Assembly: GCF_921293095.1 (NCBI RefSeq)
Contig: NC_060246.1
Location: 89,959,030-90,023,029 of the forward strand
Length of the DNA stretch: 64,000 nt
Direction: 5' to 3'
DNA from: Ischnura elegans
Lineage: Eukaryota; Arthropoda; Insecta; Odonata; Coenagrionidae
Within the stretch, counting starts at the first letter, position 1; every line of letters begins with the position of its first letter. The translations under genes and the position numbers were made by a program. Below, piece after piece: positions 13,667 to 25,583 of the stretch. Under the pieces are notes generated by a model that did not search any database, had not been told where the DNA came from, and saw nothing but the letters and a program-made list of their open reading frames with translations.

Positions 13667-14050
13667 TAGGGCTCACCGTGGTGCGTTTACGCATGCAGCA
13701 CGTTTACGCAGTGCATTTTTTCCAAACAGAGATACTATAACTGGCGCGCCTTGAGTCATTTAATACGAATGCTGCTTCATAGGGGCTTTTCTTGCACGAT
13801 TTTGAGCATCAGTCAAGCGTCGGTCAGGGGTTGTGTCAACCTGCCCCGTGAATGGGCCAAGTGTATGCAACAGACTTGGACCTATAAACATTTTTTTGCA
13901 GCTAATAACGCAAATAGCCAACAACTGCATGCGTATAAATTTTTATTTCATGAACTGCTTTATTAAACCACAATTCCCAAAATTTCTTAAGCTAAAACGT
14001 AAAAAAATTTAATGAAAAAAATCCGCGTAAACGTGCTCCGATCCACCCTA
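13667..14050. mobile_element. TA-flanked MITE nested in the Helitron
   Basis: TA dinucleotides at 13667-13668 and 14049-14050 flank a 380-bp segment starting GGGCTCACC and ending GGATCCACCC. Both ends carry the subterminal block G(C)ACGTTTACGC in opposite orientation (about 13705-13716 and 14031-14042), followed by an A/T-rich run. The left end also has a second, related block, GTGCGTTTACGC. The structure fits a non-autonomous Tc1/mariner/pogo-type element. It interrupts the Helitron 3-prime region and is therefore younger than the Helitron. The 71-codon open frame inside (13751-13966) shows no domain. Confidence 0.6.
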
Positions 14051-14252
14051 TGTAGATTCAATAAAGAAAATGTCTTTCTGACAAGCAATTTTGATACTCA
14101 TTTACGAAGTTTTATTGAATTTGTATCCTTATTTTATTATAATAAATTAAACATTATTAAAAACGATACAGCTGCTCTAGATTTATAAATGGTGTAAGTA
14201 AACTGTTAGTTCATTGATTGTTAGGCGGTACGAAGTTCGCCGGGTCAGCTAG

Positions 14253-17200
14253 TGATATATAAAAAAGGAGCCGTAATATTTGACAAGATTTAGGGCATAA
14301 AAAATGAAGTAATATTTTTGGCAGCAATACTCCCTGAGAAATGTCTATTTTATGAAGCCTTTTCCACATTTTAGGCACTTTTTGTTTTTTTAGGCACACA
14401 ATAGTAAGCTCATTTAATATTTTTCATACTTTATCTACAAAGCTTTCAATTTTACATTCTCTTTTGCATGAGTCCCTGCGAATCAGGAAAATGTATGCGG
14501 AAAATCGAGTGACTTTTGTGTGGGATTATTAAATTACTTACCGGACTAATGTTTAAAATGGTCAAGGAAGAATTGTGCCGCAAATAAATTGAAATTTTTT
14601 TGGGAATTTAATTTCATTTGGAAATACAAATTTATGAGAAATATCATTTCAGGATAAAAATTTCCAGAGTCAAAATATCATACTGTTAGCTATAAGTAAT
14701 TTCTCCATTACCGCTTACATGCCGTATATTCTCTCAATCGCTCTGAGTAAATGATTTTAATTCTTTAAATGGCAAATAATTATTTTTTCGCTGAAGCTTA
14801 TAATTTTTAATATGTCAGCAAAACTTTGTATTTCATCAAATGAAATCCCTATCTCAGGGTGTACGTTTGCATTACGTACGTTTGATATTTTAATGTTATT
14901 TTTTCAGATATTTAAATGTCAGTTCTATTTGCAGGGCGTCCTGCTTGCATAGAGCTGAGAGCACGGTTAATTGTAGTGATTTCCTCTTTGCTCACTGCCC
15001 TTTAGGCTATACCCTTGTCGATAATATATCAGTCATTCATTTCGCCAGTATACTTTTTTCGAATTTTAAATATTTACCGAAGTCATACTACTTTAGAATA
15101 TTGAAAATCATGTAACCAACTTTAAAAAAACTACTAGAGAGTTATCTATATTTAATTGCTTCTCGTTTTCTCTCGATTTTCATCTAAAATAACTTCAACT
15201 CTTCTTCATTAGCCGTCGCCGGACTATTTCATAACTTAAAAATTTTGTTCTTGCTTCCCGTGTCCTTGCAATTCTTGAGGCTGCCTTTATTCGGTGCACG
15301 TTCAATACGTAATGTTTCATTTTCACGCACACATACCAGGCCTTTCCGTAGTTTGTCCTACTAGCATATTGCTGAGAACTACTGGACTAATGCTATTGAT
15401 TACCATCTTGCCCAACGCCCTTCGACCTTCTCCCTTTTCCATTAAAAATTGGACATCTAGCTTGCCATCGCAAACTAAAATTTTTTCTCATAGATAGCTA
15501 ATCATTTGAATCGACATATGAATATCTCCTCCTCCATATCTCTAGAACGTCATCTCTCATACATCTCTCGCCTTTACCAATCCTGCATGCTTTCCACTGC
15601 TTTCCAGGCATGTTTTTTCTAAGAGTAATCCGCATTGCTTTCACCGAAGTTGTGATTTGTTTTTGCGCTCGCAAAGAGGATAAAGATGTTTCACTGATGG
15701 AATAAAGTGCGAGCCAGCTTTCTGCGGAAACAATACCGTGTAATCTTCTTTTTTTCTTCCTCACGTGTGCTTCGATCATCTCGTGCCTGCGTCGCATCTG
15801 CGTCGTCCTCCCACCTTTTTCCCTCCCCTAAAAATCTCACGAGACTAATGGAATCCTGTGTCATTCCAAACATACTCCTCTAACTCTCATATCTCTCATA
15901 TGAAAGAGCCAGATCTCGCTAGTGCCGACAGGGATCCGAATAGCAATTGGATTTTTTTGTAAGCAAAAACTACAATGTTTACGATGGGTGTTTTGTTTTC
16001 TATGCATTTTTTCATAGCCATTGTTGAATCGCAGTCTGTTTGACATGTCGAAATTGGAAAAATCCAGTTTACTTTATGAATAGCCATTTTTTTCGATGAC
16101 AATGCAATCCAGAAAAATTTGTCATTCAATATAGTGAATGTTTAAACAAGATGTTTGATAATATACCGACGTAGTGGTGCCTAAATTTTGGTAAGGTAGG
16201 CATGAGATTAAATGGATTATAATATATTTATTCAGTAATTTTTCATACTACTATTTGTAGTTATTATCTAGTTGCCTAACAAGCCTATTACTATTCACAA
16301 CTTTCTATTTTTTCATCCCATTCTTGTTTTTACTGTGCCCTACGAAAAGATATTTTTGCCTTCATATTTCTTTGTAAAATTCTATTTCCTCTTTGTTCTA
16401 ATAGATGTATTCAGAAATATCACTTTTCGATATTAGCGATGAGGCAAGATATTTAAACAGTAATCAATCATAGTATGAAAATTTTGTTTCAACTCACGAC
16501 TAATATCTTACTTTCCGGAAAATCTATCATTCATGTCAATCGTCTTTGCTTGCAAGTGTTTCTATTACGGGAAGTGTCATTCATGACGGGATTGAATTAG
16601 TCTATCAAATCACCGTGACCAAAGTGCTCGGAAATTAATTTACCTAATCGAGGTTGCAATGTAACCCTATCACCTAGCTGTATGAGTCCCGGAGGGCAGC
16701 ATTCTATCTTATGATGCTGGAGTAAACGGGGCATTAAACTGTTACTTAGAGCCCCAATTAGATGATCGGTTTGGACAACTTGGCTCAAATATTCCTACAA
16801 ACACGCTTATTTAATCCCTTCCATCACTCGAGGGCTCTCATTTGTTCAAGTTGAACCAATTTCGATGTTACCGGATCCTTTTGTTTATTTCTAGCTCTTA
16901 ACTCCATCAAAACGTGACTAAAAGTTGGCTATGAAGCTTTTAGATTCCCTGTTGTCTATATTGTATGCAACTCTACTACCCGTTGTTCAAAGGATGTAAA
17001 GATATGTGGTGCTACGTAGAATAAGGTCAAGGTTGAAAATGAAATATTTATGCTGTGAATGTTGGTTAATTTTTCTTTTAACAATTGGCCTTTTGCCCTG
17101 AAGTAATCCTTTTTATTAGTAATTTTCACATGTCGTAGGTATTTACAAATATTTTTAAGCTTTTGTTCAAGTTTCTTTCTAACCATAGCGCGTAGTCTCC

Positions 17201-17364
17201 CTGTTGGGTATTTCCCCCCCTCCCCTGCGGCGAGTGTCGTCGCCCTCGGGATTTTCCATGGCCCAGCGAAGTCCCTTTCAGACCCCTTTCTCTTGGTCTC
17301 CGCCAAGGGGACTCGACTCACACCCTTTTGGAGTGAGGGAGTGCCGTTACGCGAGGGTCAGTAA
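14253..17364. other. No recognisable gene; GC-rich patch at 17200-17364
   Basis: Minus-strand frames at 15498-16129 and 16597-16788 lack recognisable domains. The stretch 17200-17364 is distinctly GC- and CpG-rich and leads straight into the foldback. Confidence 0.4.
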
Positions 17365-17543
17365 CCCTCATACCCTAACATCGATGCCCTCGCCGACGGC
17401 GTGGGTGTTTGTCAGTGTTCACTGAAAACCGGGAGCGCGGGGAAGCGCACGCCGAAACTCCGCGTCCACACGCTCCCGGTTTACAGTGAACACTGACAAA
17501 CACCCACGCCGTCGGCGAGGGCATCGATGTTACGGTATGAGGG
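17365..17543. repeat. Compact foldback with 73-bp arms
   Basis: The left arm 17365-17437 and right arm 17471-17543 are reverse complements with about two or three differences. They are separated by a 33-nt GC-rich loop. The arms start CCCTCATACC and contain CGCCGACGGCGTGGGTGTTT and GTCAGTGTTCACTG. GC content is much higher than in the surroundings. The RNA or single DNA strand would form a long near-perfect hairpin. No target duplication is evident. It could be a foldback element, a MITE with almost no interior, or a small-RNA precursor. Confidence 0.85.
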
Positions 17544-17928
17544 AAAATTCACGTTACCTACCTAATGTCTCTAAAAGCTATAAAATGCACTCAATTCGTT
17601 CGGTCGCCTCAGTCTTTAAGGCAATTTTAAGCTTGCGTTTATTTTAGCAACTTTAAAAATTCGGAATGAAACGAGATTTTTAACTTTTCGGCTGAGTTTT
17701 TTGGGCCTGAGTTGAGTCTTTCATAGTACCTCACCTTCACTTATCGAAACAAAAAATAGAAATTTGATAACCGAAATTTCTCCGCTAGGCGTCGCTTGAG
17801 ATGCCAATCGCTCTACCGATGAAAGAATATTTCAGCCATCATTTTAATTATGTGAGACTTTTTGAAGATAATCAAGAAATATTTATTCCAATTTTATATG
17901 TATAGACAGACCCCTTATTATTTTAATC
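17544..17928. other. Spacer, nothing recognised
   Basis: AT-rich sequence between the foldback and the second copy of the dispersed repeat. I see no feature. Confidence 0.4.
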
Positions 17929-19258
17929 AATATGCATAATATATTCCAAACTAATAAAAAGAGGTAAGTAAGAAGACCAACAATAAAAATAGCAATTAAT
18001 AGTAAAACAACAACGATAATAATGAAACATATTAATCTGAGGAAGATATGTACTCAGTTTCGTAGACATACCAAACTTGCGCTCCCTTTATCCTCAATTT
18101 ATCTCGAAAAGAAAATCACAAATTATTGTGTATTTGTATTTTGCTCTCTTTATTGTGATATGAAATGAATTCAGCCACCTACCCATCGAAAGTGTGAAAA
18201 TTCTTTTCGTATTTTTGCTGATTGGCTAAAACGTAATGTTATTTTATTTGGTTCTCTTTGCATCCTGTATTTCATTGAAATTATTGCCTTTCAACTCCAT
18301 CCTCTGTCTTCCATTGAGCTGATGCTTTCCTCCCTGACAAAGCTTTTTGGTACACGGATTTTGAGTTTTTTCGTTCACCTCTGCAAGTAAATAAGTTTTA
18401 AGCATCATAAATATATCAATGTATAGATTTATGACTTTTCAGCGTGATGAACTGCATCGTAAGTGGCTTCAGTGATAAATATTTTTGCCCGAATATTACC
18501 TAGCATATTTTTATCATCGCCTTTTCTACCCTGTTGCTCTGAGAGGAAACAATAAAAAGATCCAATGAGCGAAAAACACGCGGATAGAAATTAAAATTTT
18601 GGAGGCTTTATCCTTCAATGATTAATTTTAGCTTATAAAGTTGTAAAAACATTCGCACATTGTGGTCCGTTCACGTAAAATTACGTGTTTCCTCATCCAG
18701 TGGTAGTAGTCCGGTCACGTATTCTTGTATTATGATTTGTCACTCCCCTCTGCGGAATTATTTTGCACTGCTTGACGAAGTTATTGTTCTTGCATAGAAT
18801 AAATAAAAACATATGCATTAAAAATATATGTTCATTATAAAAACGTGTACATTTTAATGCCAAAAAAGTGCCTTAGTTCTCGAGTTGTGTGAGTTTAATG
18901 GTGTACTTGTAGTTTCTGGGTAAAAACTTAAAATTGGCCGGCCTCCGGGGCTAGTCAAATGCAAAGGGCATCGGAAGTGTTTATTGAATGATACGAGGAA
19001 AACCAACTACTGAGAAATCAGAGATAGCTACGTTATCAAACGTTTTCACACCTTAGGTGCTGGAAAATTAGGAGCATCCAGCTCCGGGTCAATGTTTTGT
19101 ATACATTAAGAGATGTAAACGTAGCGTCGCTCCTCTACTCAATTAAAAACCTTTATACCTTTTGAGAGATCTCAGAACCCCTAATGGTGAAATGCTAATG
19201 TCACCAATAGTTTATAAAAATTAAATCGCCCATAATACAACCGATTGTGAAATTTCTG
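17929..19258 (+). repeat. Dispersed repeat, copy 2, with about 340 bp inserted
   Basis: Same orientation and order of blocks as 6608-7541. Relative to copy 1 it carries extra sequence at about 18650-18992, between a TTAGCTTATAAAGTTG block and an ACTACTGAGAAAT block. The extra segment includes a short GC-rich piece (GGCCGGCCTCCGGGGCTAG) and has no clear terminal repeats. Just past the right edge, a short piece (TTATACCTT...GAGAGATCTCAG) is repeated about 106 bp after its first occurrence (19153 and 19259), so the right boundary may be a partial local duplication. Confidence 0.78.
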
Positions 19259-22194
19259 TTATACCTTCGGAGAGATCTCAGCAGGATTGTAAGTAGCCTC
19301 TCTTAATTAATCCATTTATAATCCAATACTGCTTCTAAACTACATAAAAATTATGTACATTTTCAGCTATATTCAGAAAGATTTGAACTACGTATTCTTA
19401 TGCGCAGTTCAGTACAACGGGAAAGTATGTATCTGTCACAATAATTATGAATGAGTAGAAAGTTTTCTCACTTGTAAAATGAAAAGACTTGAAATTTAAT
19501 TTTTCCTAGAAGCATCTCTGTGTTAGAAAGGGTTATATAGGTTAGGCTCTGTGTTAGAAAGGGTTATATCATAAATACTTTTCATCGCATTCATAGTTTT
19601 GCATTATCCATTAAATAATATGGTGATATGGTGAAAAATAACTCACATAAATCGGTGAAGTTTCTTTGTATATGCAATACCTCTGCACACAGAGCAATTA
19701 TTTGCTGCGACTGACGATACCCGATTGTAGCGATGTCACCCCCCTCTAAAAAAAACATTTCATTATTTGAGTATTTCCCTTGTTTAGATCTTCCCCACAC
19801 TGAGAATTTTTTAGTCGAAAAGCTTTTCCTGTTACAGTTAAATCGTCTTATATCTTCGCATTGAGAGAGTCAATTTCAGCATAGTTTCCACTTTCATAAC
19901 TCAAGACAAGGCATGACTGGGTGAATACACTTATTGTACGGTGACTATTTTGCGGCCAAGGTTACAGCAACTTATTGAAAAAATGCGTCAAATATGATTC
20001 CGAATTCGTGAATGGTAGTACGTTTGTGGTTTAAACACATATTGTTTTTATTTATTACAAATGATCTTTCCTTTTATCATATATTTATTCTGACATGGGT
20101 TTAACCTGTGATAATTAACTTTTTGAATAGGTAGATTTATCAGTTTTTAAGAATGAGATTCGATTTGCGACCTTTATATGCATGTGGTTGTTTTCTATTT
20201 ACGGTATTTTTATTGCCAAAATTCTCGTCGTTTTATAATACTGCACCTTCCTAATGTAGGTAAAACTTCTTCCCTTTCTATTCTGAACCTCTTTCTCAAT
20301 CACACATCAGTCGCACATTGAGTCGAGGTACTTATCTGCATTAAAAATGGATTTCCTTCTCTCTTTTATTTTCATATTTCCCTTATTTCATCTGCAAAAA
20401 TGTCCTTAACTTTAGACTTTTACGAAAATATTTAATTAAATTACATTAATTCATATTCATATGAACAAGTTTGAATATATAGACCGCTAATAATAGAATA
20501 TATAGACCGCATAAGAATCTTGTGCCTAAAAAACTGATAAATATATAAATTATAAACTGATAAATTTAATACATGGGACTGGTAAAAGAATAAAAAAGTC
20601 ACTTAATTCTTTAAGGCTAGTGAGGACGACCCTTATGCCACCTTTTCAAAATTCATCCTCATAAAATATTATGGCGTAAAAATTGAAATTTGTTATTCAT
20701 CTCCGGCAACATATTGATGACAAATTTTATTATTGCCTTCCTATCAATGTGGGTAATATTAATATATGCATATGATCTGCTTCTTAGTTACCTTCTTTTG
20801 TTATGTATTACTTTCCCAAGGGATTTATCGTCGCTAAACGTAATATCTATCATGTTCAAAAGCAGCAACTATGACAATTGTCGAAACCAATGTGTTCACA
20901 TATTTTTGCTATCTTAAGATATATCTACACATTTCCACATATTCGAATAAACTAAATATAACACTTTATATGACATAAATAGTATTTGGAAGAGTTTTGA
21001 ATGCATACGAGATCAATTTATCTCCGGTTCCAAGACGATTAAGTTCAGAAAAAGTAAAATATCATAACAATTACGAAAAAATGGAAAAAATGAAAAAGCT
21101 GTTAGCTAAAACATGAGAGGTGATTCCTAGAAACGACGGCCAACACTGAATAGTACGGTATGTAATAGAGCAGCGAGAGGTAATTTGGAGCGCCCAAGAC
21201 GCTCTCGGCTGATTCTATGGCCATTGGAAAACGGGTCGGAGCAGGACGCACGGGTGCGTCCTCCGCAGCGGAAGTGTTAATTATTTTGCCCTTTGCATGT
21301 GTTCAATATTAACTTGTTTCATATTTTGCAAATATTTTTTACTCTTTTTTATGTACACGTCGATAGCTTGATAGCTTGCAATTTTTTAAGCTTGGGAAAT
21401 TACTAGAAAAATAAATGTTATCTGATTATTTACTGCTCATTAATTAGCTGGGAGTAATGCATTCCATGTGAAAAATTGATGAAAAACTATTTCACTGTTG
21501 AGGGATCGAATCTTGGATGTGGAATATTTTCCTCTTTCCCTCATTTCTTTGTGCTTTAAGGTAAATAGTGTATTGTATTGCATACCGGTGTAGGGTATGA
21601 ATTTTGTATTTTTTCTGCATTCTTGACCTTGAAGGACAATAACGGTAACCAATATACGAGCATATACTGGATATTTTTATATGTAAAGTTTCTAATATCT
21701 ATTCAACGGAATTTATGACGGTACGTTCGTTGATAATGCTTCAAATGAGGGAGATGGCAGAAGAAATTCCACCGCTCCTTGATGAAATAACTGCTTGGGC
21801 ATGCACATTTCACAGAATGAAATGGAAAAAAATGGGAAAATTTTTGAATGGTATTCATTACCTTAACGAGCTGCGGGTATCGGTGCATCTATGACCAATT
21901 GTTGGTGGATGAACGGAATTCTGAATTTCAAACGAGAGGAATTTTTTTGCGGATGCGGAATAGGAAATGGTGCCACATATCTTTCTGAAATGCAAATTTT
22001 TTCCGGCTCAGTGAATTTTCCCTTTTCTTGGAATTCCCTACTGCATGAAATGACTGAAAAAAGGCAAATTGTTGCGGAATAGTTGGGCGCAGTCGTTAAA
22101 GCTCCGATCTGGAGCTAATTGAAAGGAAATCATTGGTAAAGAAGATGAACTGTTTAAATTAAGGCAAGGGAAGGGAGCTGAAGGATATAAGTAA
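19259..22194. other. AT-rich sequence with minor short repeats
   Basis: It contains a 23-bp exact direct repeat at 19516 and 19547, and GAATATATAGACCGC twice near 20473-20513. No gene is recognised. Confidence 0.4.
19516..19569 (+). repeat. 23-bp direct repeat, two copies, period 31
   Basis: The block CTCTGTGTTAGAAAGGGTTA plus TAT occurs at 19516 and again at 19547, separated by AGGTTAGG. The copies are identical, so this is a recent small duplication. Confidence 0.85.
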
Positions 22195-22641
22195 ATGAAA
22201 ACTTTCTGCCAATTGAAGTTATTAGCCGATGAGGGTTATTATTTCCGGCAACTTATAGGTAACGGAAATAAATTTAAAGACAATTTTGGCAGTAACTTAT
22301 GGTCTATCAGTGAAGATTGCTCGGGTTTTATTACGAGTAAGGTCCTCCATATCTCCATCCAACGTTCCGGCAAGAAACTCGCCCATCGTCTTCAGGGATG
22401 CATGAATCAAGATTGGTTAGATTGGATTCCTAAATCCCTGAGGACGATGGACCAGTTGCTTATCGAAGACTTGCTGGAAGGAGACATGGCAGTAGAATTG
22501 CTGGAAGGAGACATGGAGGACCTTACCCGGGGCAAAACCCGAGAAATCTTCACTGCTATTGTTCGCTGGGAAAGAACCAGAAGTTACAATACTGATGGGA
22601 CATGGTCTTATAATGGAAAAAATTACTTCTTCCAGGATTAG
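22195..22641 (+). CDS. Unassigned open reading frame, 148 codons, doubtful
   Basis: Apart from the transposase this is the longest open frame in the window. The predicted product is hydrophilic, with a duplicated LLEGDM motif (residues about 93-98 and 102-107) encoded by a 27-bp direct repeat at 22471 and 22498. After it come an acidic stretch and the sequence FTAIVRWERTR. The last phrase loosely recalls BACK-domain helices of BTB-Kelch proteins (FxAIxRWxxxx), but the match is too short to assign. There is no signal peptide or membrane segment. An AATAAA hexamer follows 24 bases after the stop (about 22666). I see no clear splice sites. It could be a chance frame or a decayed processed gene copy. 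It should not be treated as an established gene. Confidence 0.2.
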   Translation: MKTFCQLKLLADEGYYFRQLIGNGNKFKDNFGSNLWSISEDCSGFITSKVLHISIQRSGKKLAHRLQGCMNQDWLDWIPKSLRTMDQLLIEDLLEGDMAVELLEGDMEDLTRGKTREIFTAIVRWERTRSYNTDGTWSYNGKNYFFQD

Positions 22642-24673
22642 TTTCTCTTTGATTTATGGAAATAAAATTTTCGTGAATAGATGTTGAGAGAAGGTAAAAT
22701 AATGAAGAAAGATGGAATTTTGTTACAAGAATACCAAATTACAGCTGGCGTTGACGACGAAAAATGATGCGTTGCCAAGTGAGAAAATGGCAAAAAGGCA
22801 ATTCGTGGGACTGGTTATAGAATAAAAAAGACACATCATGCCCGAAGGATTAAAATTTCCCTCGTGAATATACGAGTATCTTTTTCTCGGACCACGGTTA
22901 AAACAGAACCCTAAAATTCGGCGATCAGCATAATTAAATTTTAAAAATTTGGAAACCGTCCGACTGCATAAAATGTATGAAGTTATATTCTACTCTCATT
23001 TGAGTAGTCGTTCTATGTAAAACGAAGTAAATGTACTTGGTAGTAATTTGGATGAGCTGACGGATCTTATATAATATGTTATCAATTATTCAAATTGCGC
23101 ATGCGGAGTATTTGCTATATAAATTCTTTACTTTTGATCACCTAAAAATCCACAGTGGAGGTTCTAAGATTGCTCAGAGAATATGAACCTGGAAAATAAC
23201 ATTGATAATCTGTTCTCTCGCGTGTACGAAACGGTATTATTCTCTTATTTATTAAACTTATAGCTTATATCTTTTAAGTTAATAAATTGACAAAAATGTA
23301 TGAAAATACTTAAAATGTAATGACTACGGGTATAAATTTCAGTGCAATTCAGTACAGCAATGAGGGAAACACTATCTCGACTGAATTAAATAAGTGACTA
23401 TTGTCATTACATGTAATAAGACTATGACGACTATATGCACTAAATGACTATGTATGCTAAGTCCATTGTCCTGAAGTAATGAATGTATTTATCATAAAGA
23501 GAAAAGCCTTTATAAAGCCAAAAGAATCACGAATAAGAGGCGAGATGGACATTTATGCACGAGATTTACTGGAATTACTATCAAATTTTATCTATGAGAG
23601 TTATATGCTGAATTTAATTCTCCTTCTAAGACTGTTGTTACCCCATTAGTTATCGATATTTTCACTGTATATTTCTTTGTACAATGAAAAAATCAATGAA
23701 GGCAAAATAAAATATCTGTAAAAAATAGTAGGATGGAATTGGAATATGTACGTGAAATTAGTATGTAAGTTAGTCGATCACCCTCGAAAATGAGTATTTG
23801 GATTAATTGTATGACAATAAATATTACCGTACAGCGCCCTCTTCTAAGATTCCCATTACGAGTAGGGAAGGTATTTTAGGGATTATTGGCGTAGAAGATG
23901 TGAAAAGAAAGAAGGGAAAGGAGGTTAGAAAGGGTCATCGATGACGCAAGGAGCCTTTCGCGTTCTTCAAACTTCCTCTCCCGCTCCTTGGCGTTCTCAA
24001 CTTCAGAGGAAAGAGAGCCATCGAATGACATCTTGTTGCGCTCTGCTGATACGAGTACAAACTCAAAGTTTCCAAATTCCCCTAGGAACGGCGGGAAACA
24101 GTTAATCCTATGACAGACGTAATCAGATCCTAGCCTTGAAATAAAAAAAGTTTTAATTTTAAAGCAAAAGTATGTTAATAATTTTAAAGTAAAGCTCATT
24201 CACCTATCCATAGTTCCATCTGATAGTTCTCAATAATTTAGACCAATAATGGGTAATAGAGCTTAGTAAAGGGTTATTAGACATGGTTAGATTACAATAT
24301 ACTCATGATCAAGTAGACTGATGCACAGAATAAGTTTTTCTATATCATGGCGCTAAATTAGTTGAAATGACGCTTCTTTTTAAAATGAATTGCACACTAA
24401 CCTTCGCAACCTTTGCAATTTACTAATTAAGCATACCACTCAGGCCTACTCATCTGGTTTTTGTGAGTTTGAAATGACGTGAGAGCATTAGTAGTGCATC
24501 GTATATTCCAAATAGTAGCGAATAATTGACTGCCTTCTTAGAAGTTAGCAATTTTAGTTTTTGACAAGCTTTAAAAACCTCGATACTGAAAAAGAATGAT
24601 GACTATTTTGATTAGCTAGGACGAAAAACCGCTGACGTTATGTGTGTGATAAAAAGTTTTCTAATTGCAATAA
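22642..24673. other. AT-rich sequence, nothing firm
   Basis: GGGACTGG...AGAATAAAAAAG at 22807-22834 resembles 20575-20602 (about 25 of 28 positions), possibly a relic of a dispersed repeat. The minus frame 23876-24199 shows no domain. Confidence 0.4.
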
Positions 24674-25200
24674 GCCATCGAAGAAGGAAAAAGAAATTAG
24701 AACAAGGAATTTTCTACAGTTGGCGGCGGAGCGAAAACTGGGGTTACTAAAGACATGCGTGAAGAGCAAATACAAGTTTTCTCTAATTTTATGGGAATAC
24801 TTCGTTCATGAATTTTTATACTTGAACCACCTCATCTTCGCATATAAATCGCTCTTCAATCAACATTTTTACAATGAGGACACTTTTGACTATCTAGGAC
24901 GTACGTGACGTGGTATGCGCGATTAAGACTTTGCTCTTAATCGCGCATATCACGTCACGTGCGCATATTGCTTTGAAATGCAGAAAACCATCGAGAACAG
25001 AAGTCGAAATTAGATTTAGGAATTTCTACGATTCGAGGAGAAGTAGAAAACCTGATGTAGTATAGAAATGCATATATAAAATAAACTAGTTTTCTAAGAT
25101 TGACTGGAAATAATTCGTTCATAAATGATTCAAATAGATGATTTTTTTATACTTGAAACACCTCGTATTCGCATAAAAATCGCTCTTCAATCAATATTTC
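24674..25200 (+). repeat. Diverged tandem duplication flanking a hairpin
   Basis: Copy A (about 24674-24870) and copy B (about 24988-25200) share (C/A)CATCGA...GAAATTAGA...AGGAATTT...CTAC at the left and TTTTTATACTTGAA(C/A)CACCTC then ATCGCTCTTCAATCAA at the right. The offset is 314-331 bp because copy B has small insertions. The unit between them contains the hairpin at 24903-24960. It is probably an old local duplication or two members of one repeat family. Confidence 0.75.
24903..24960. repeat. 26-bp-arm hairpin with 6-nt loop
   Basis: Left arm 24903-24928 (ACGTGACGTGGTATGCGCGA then TTAAGA) pairs with 24935-24960 with a single mismatch. The loop is CTTTGC. It is more GC-rich than its surroundings. 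It sits exactly between the two copies of the flanking duplication, so it may be an insertion or a breakpoint feature. Confidence 0.85.
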
Positions 25201-25583
25201 TTGCGCTCATAGAGTCTTCCTCGGCGCGAAATTCGTCCCTCAGCCTTATCTTTTCACGAATTGGAGGATAATTTGAATGGAGCGGGGTGGTGGAATGTCT
25301 TCTTTTCCTACTTTCGGATGGAAGCCCATCCTATTTCTTGGAGTTCTGTGACGAATGAAACGCTCTGGGTCCTAAATGCCTACGGTGGAAAAAATAAATA
25401 ATTGCACCCCCGAAAGTAGGTCGCCGGTGAAATTAAGTGAAGGAGCAATAAAAGGTGTCTTTCGTCTTTGCAATGATATGGTTGACACTTTGAGATGCGT
25501 CATTAAGATTTTAGCCTTCGCATTAGAATTTTCAGTGAATAAAATACTTACTTTTCCTCCTGCACTTGTCTATCGAAGCTGAA

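Larger units (their letters stand above)
12349..14252 (+). mobile_element. Decayed Helitron (rolling-circle transposon)
   Basis: The left end is TC followed by TATATATATAAAAGAAAG and a leader reading AACTCGAGAACGGCTGCACC, typical of animal Helitron 5-prime ends. The right end has the hairpin GGCG...CGCC inside GGCGGTACGAAGTTCGCC and terminates CGGGTCAGCTAG. The flanking bases are A on the left (12348) and T on the right (14253), the usual A|TC...CTAG|T insertion signature. At about 1.9 kb it is far shorter than autonomous Helitrons. No Rep/HUH domain is visible and only a mutated C-terminal helicase piece remains. A second element is nested at 13669-14048. The ends and the helicase fragment make the call firm. 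Confidence 0.9.

Noticed and set aside
17365-17543. piggyBac-type MITE because of CCC...GGG ends
   Set aside because: No TTAA flanks on either side (GTAA at left, AAAA at right).
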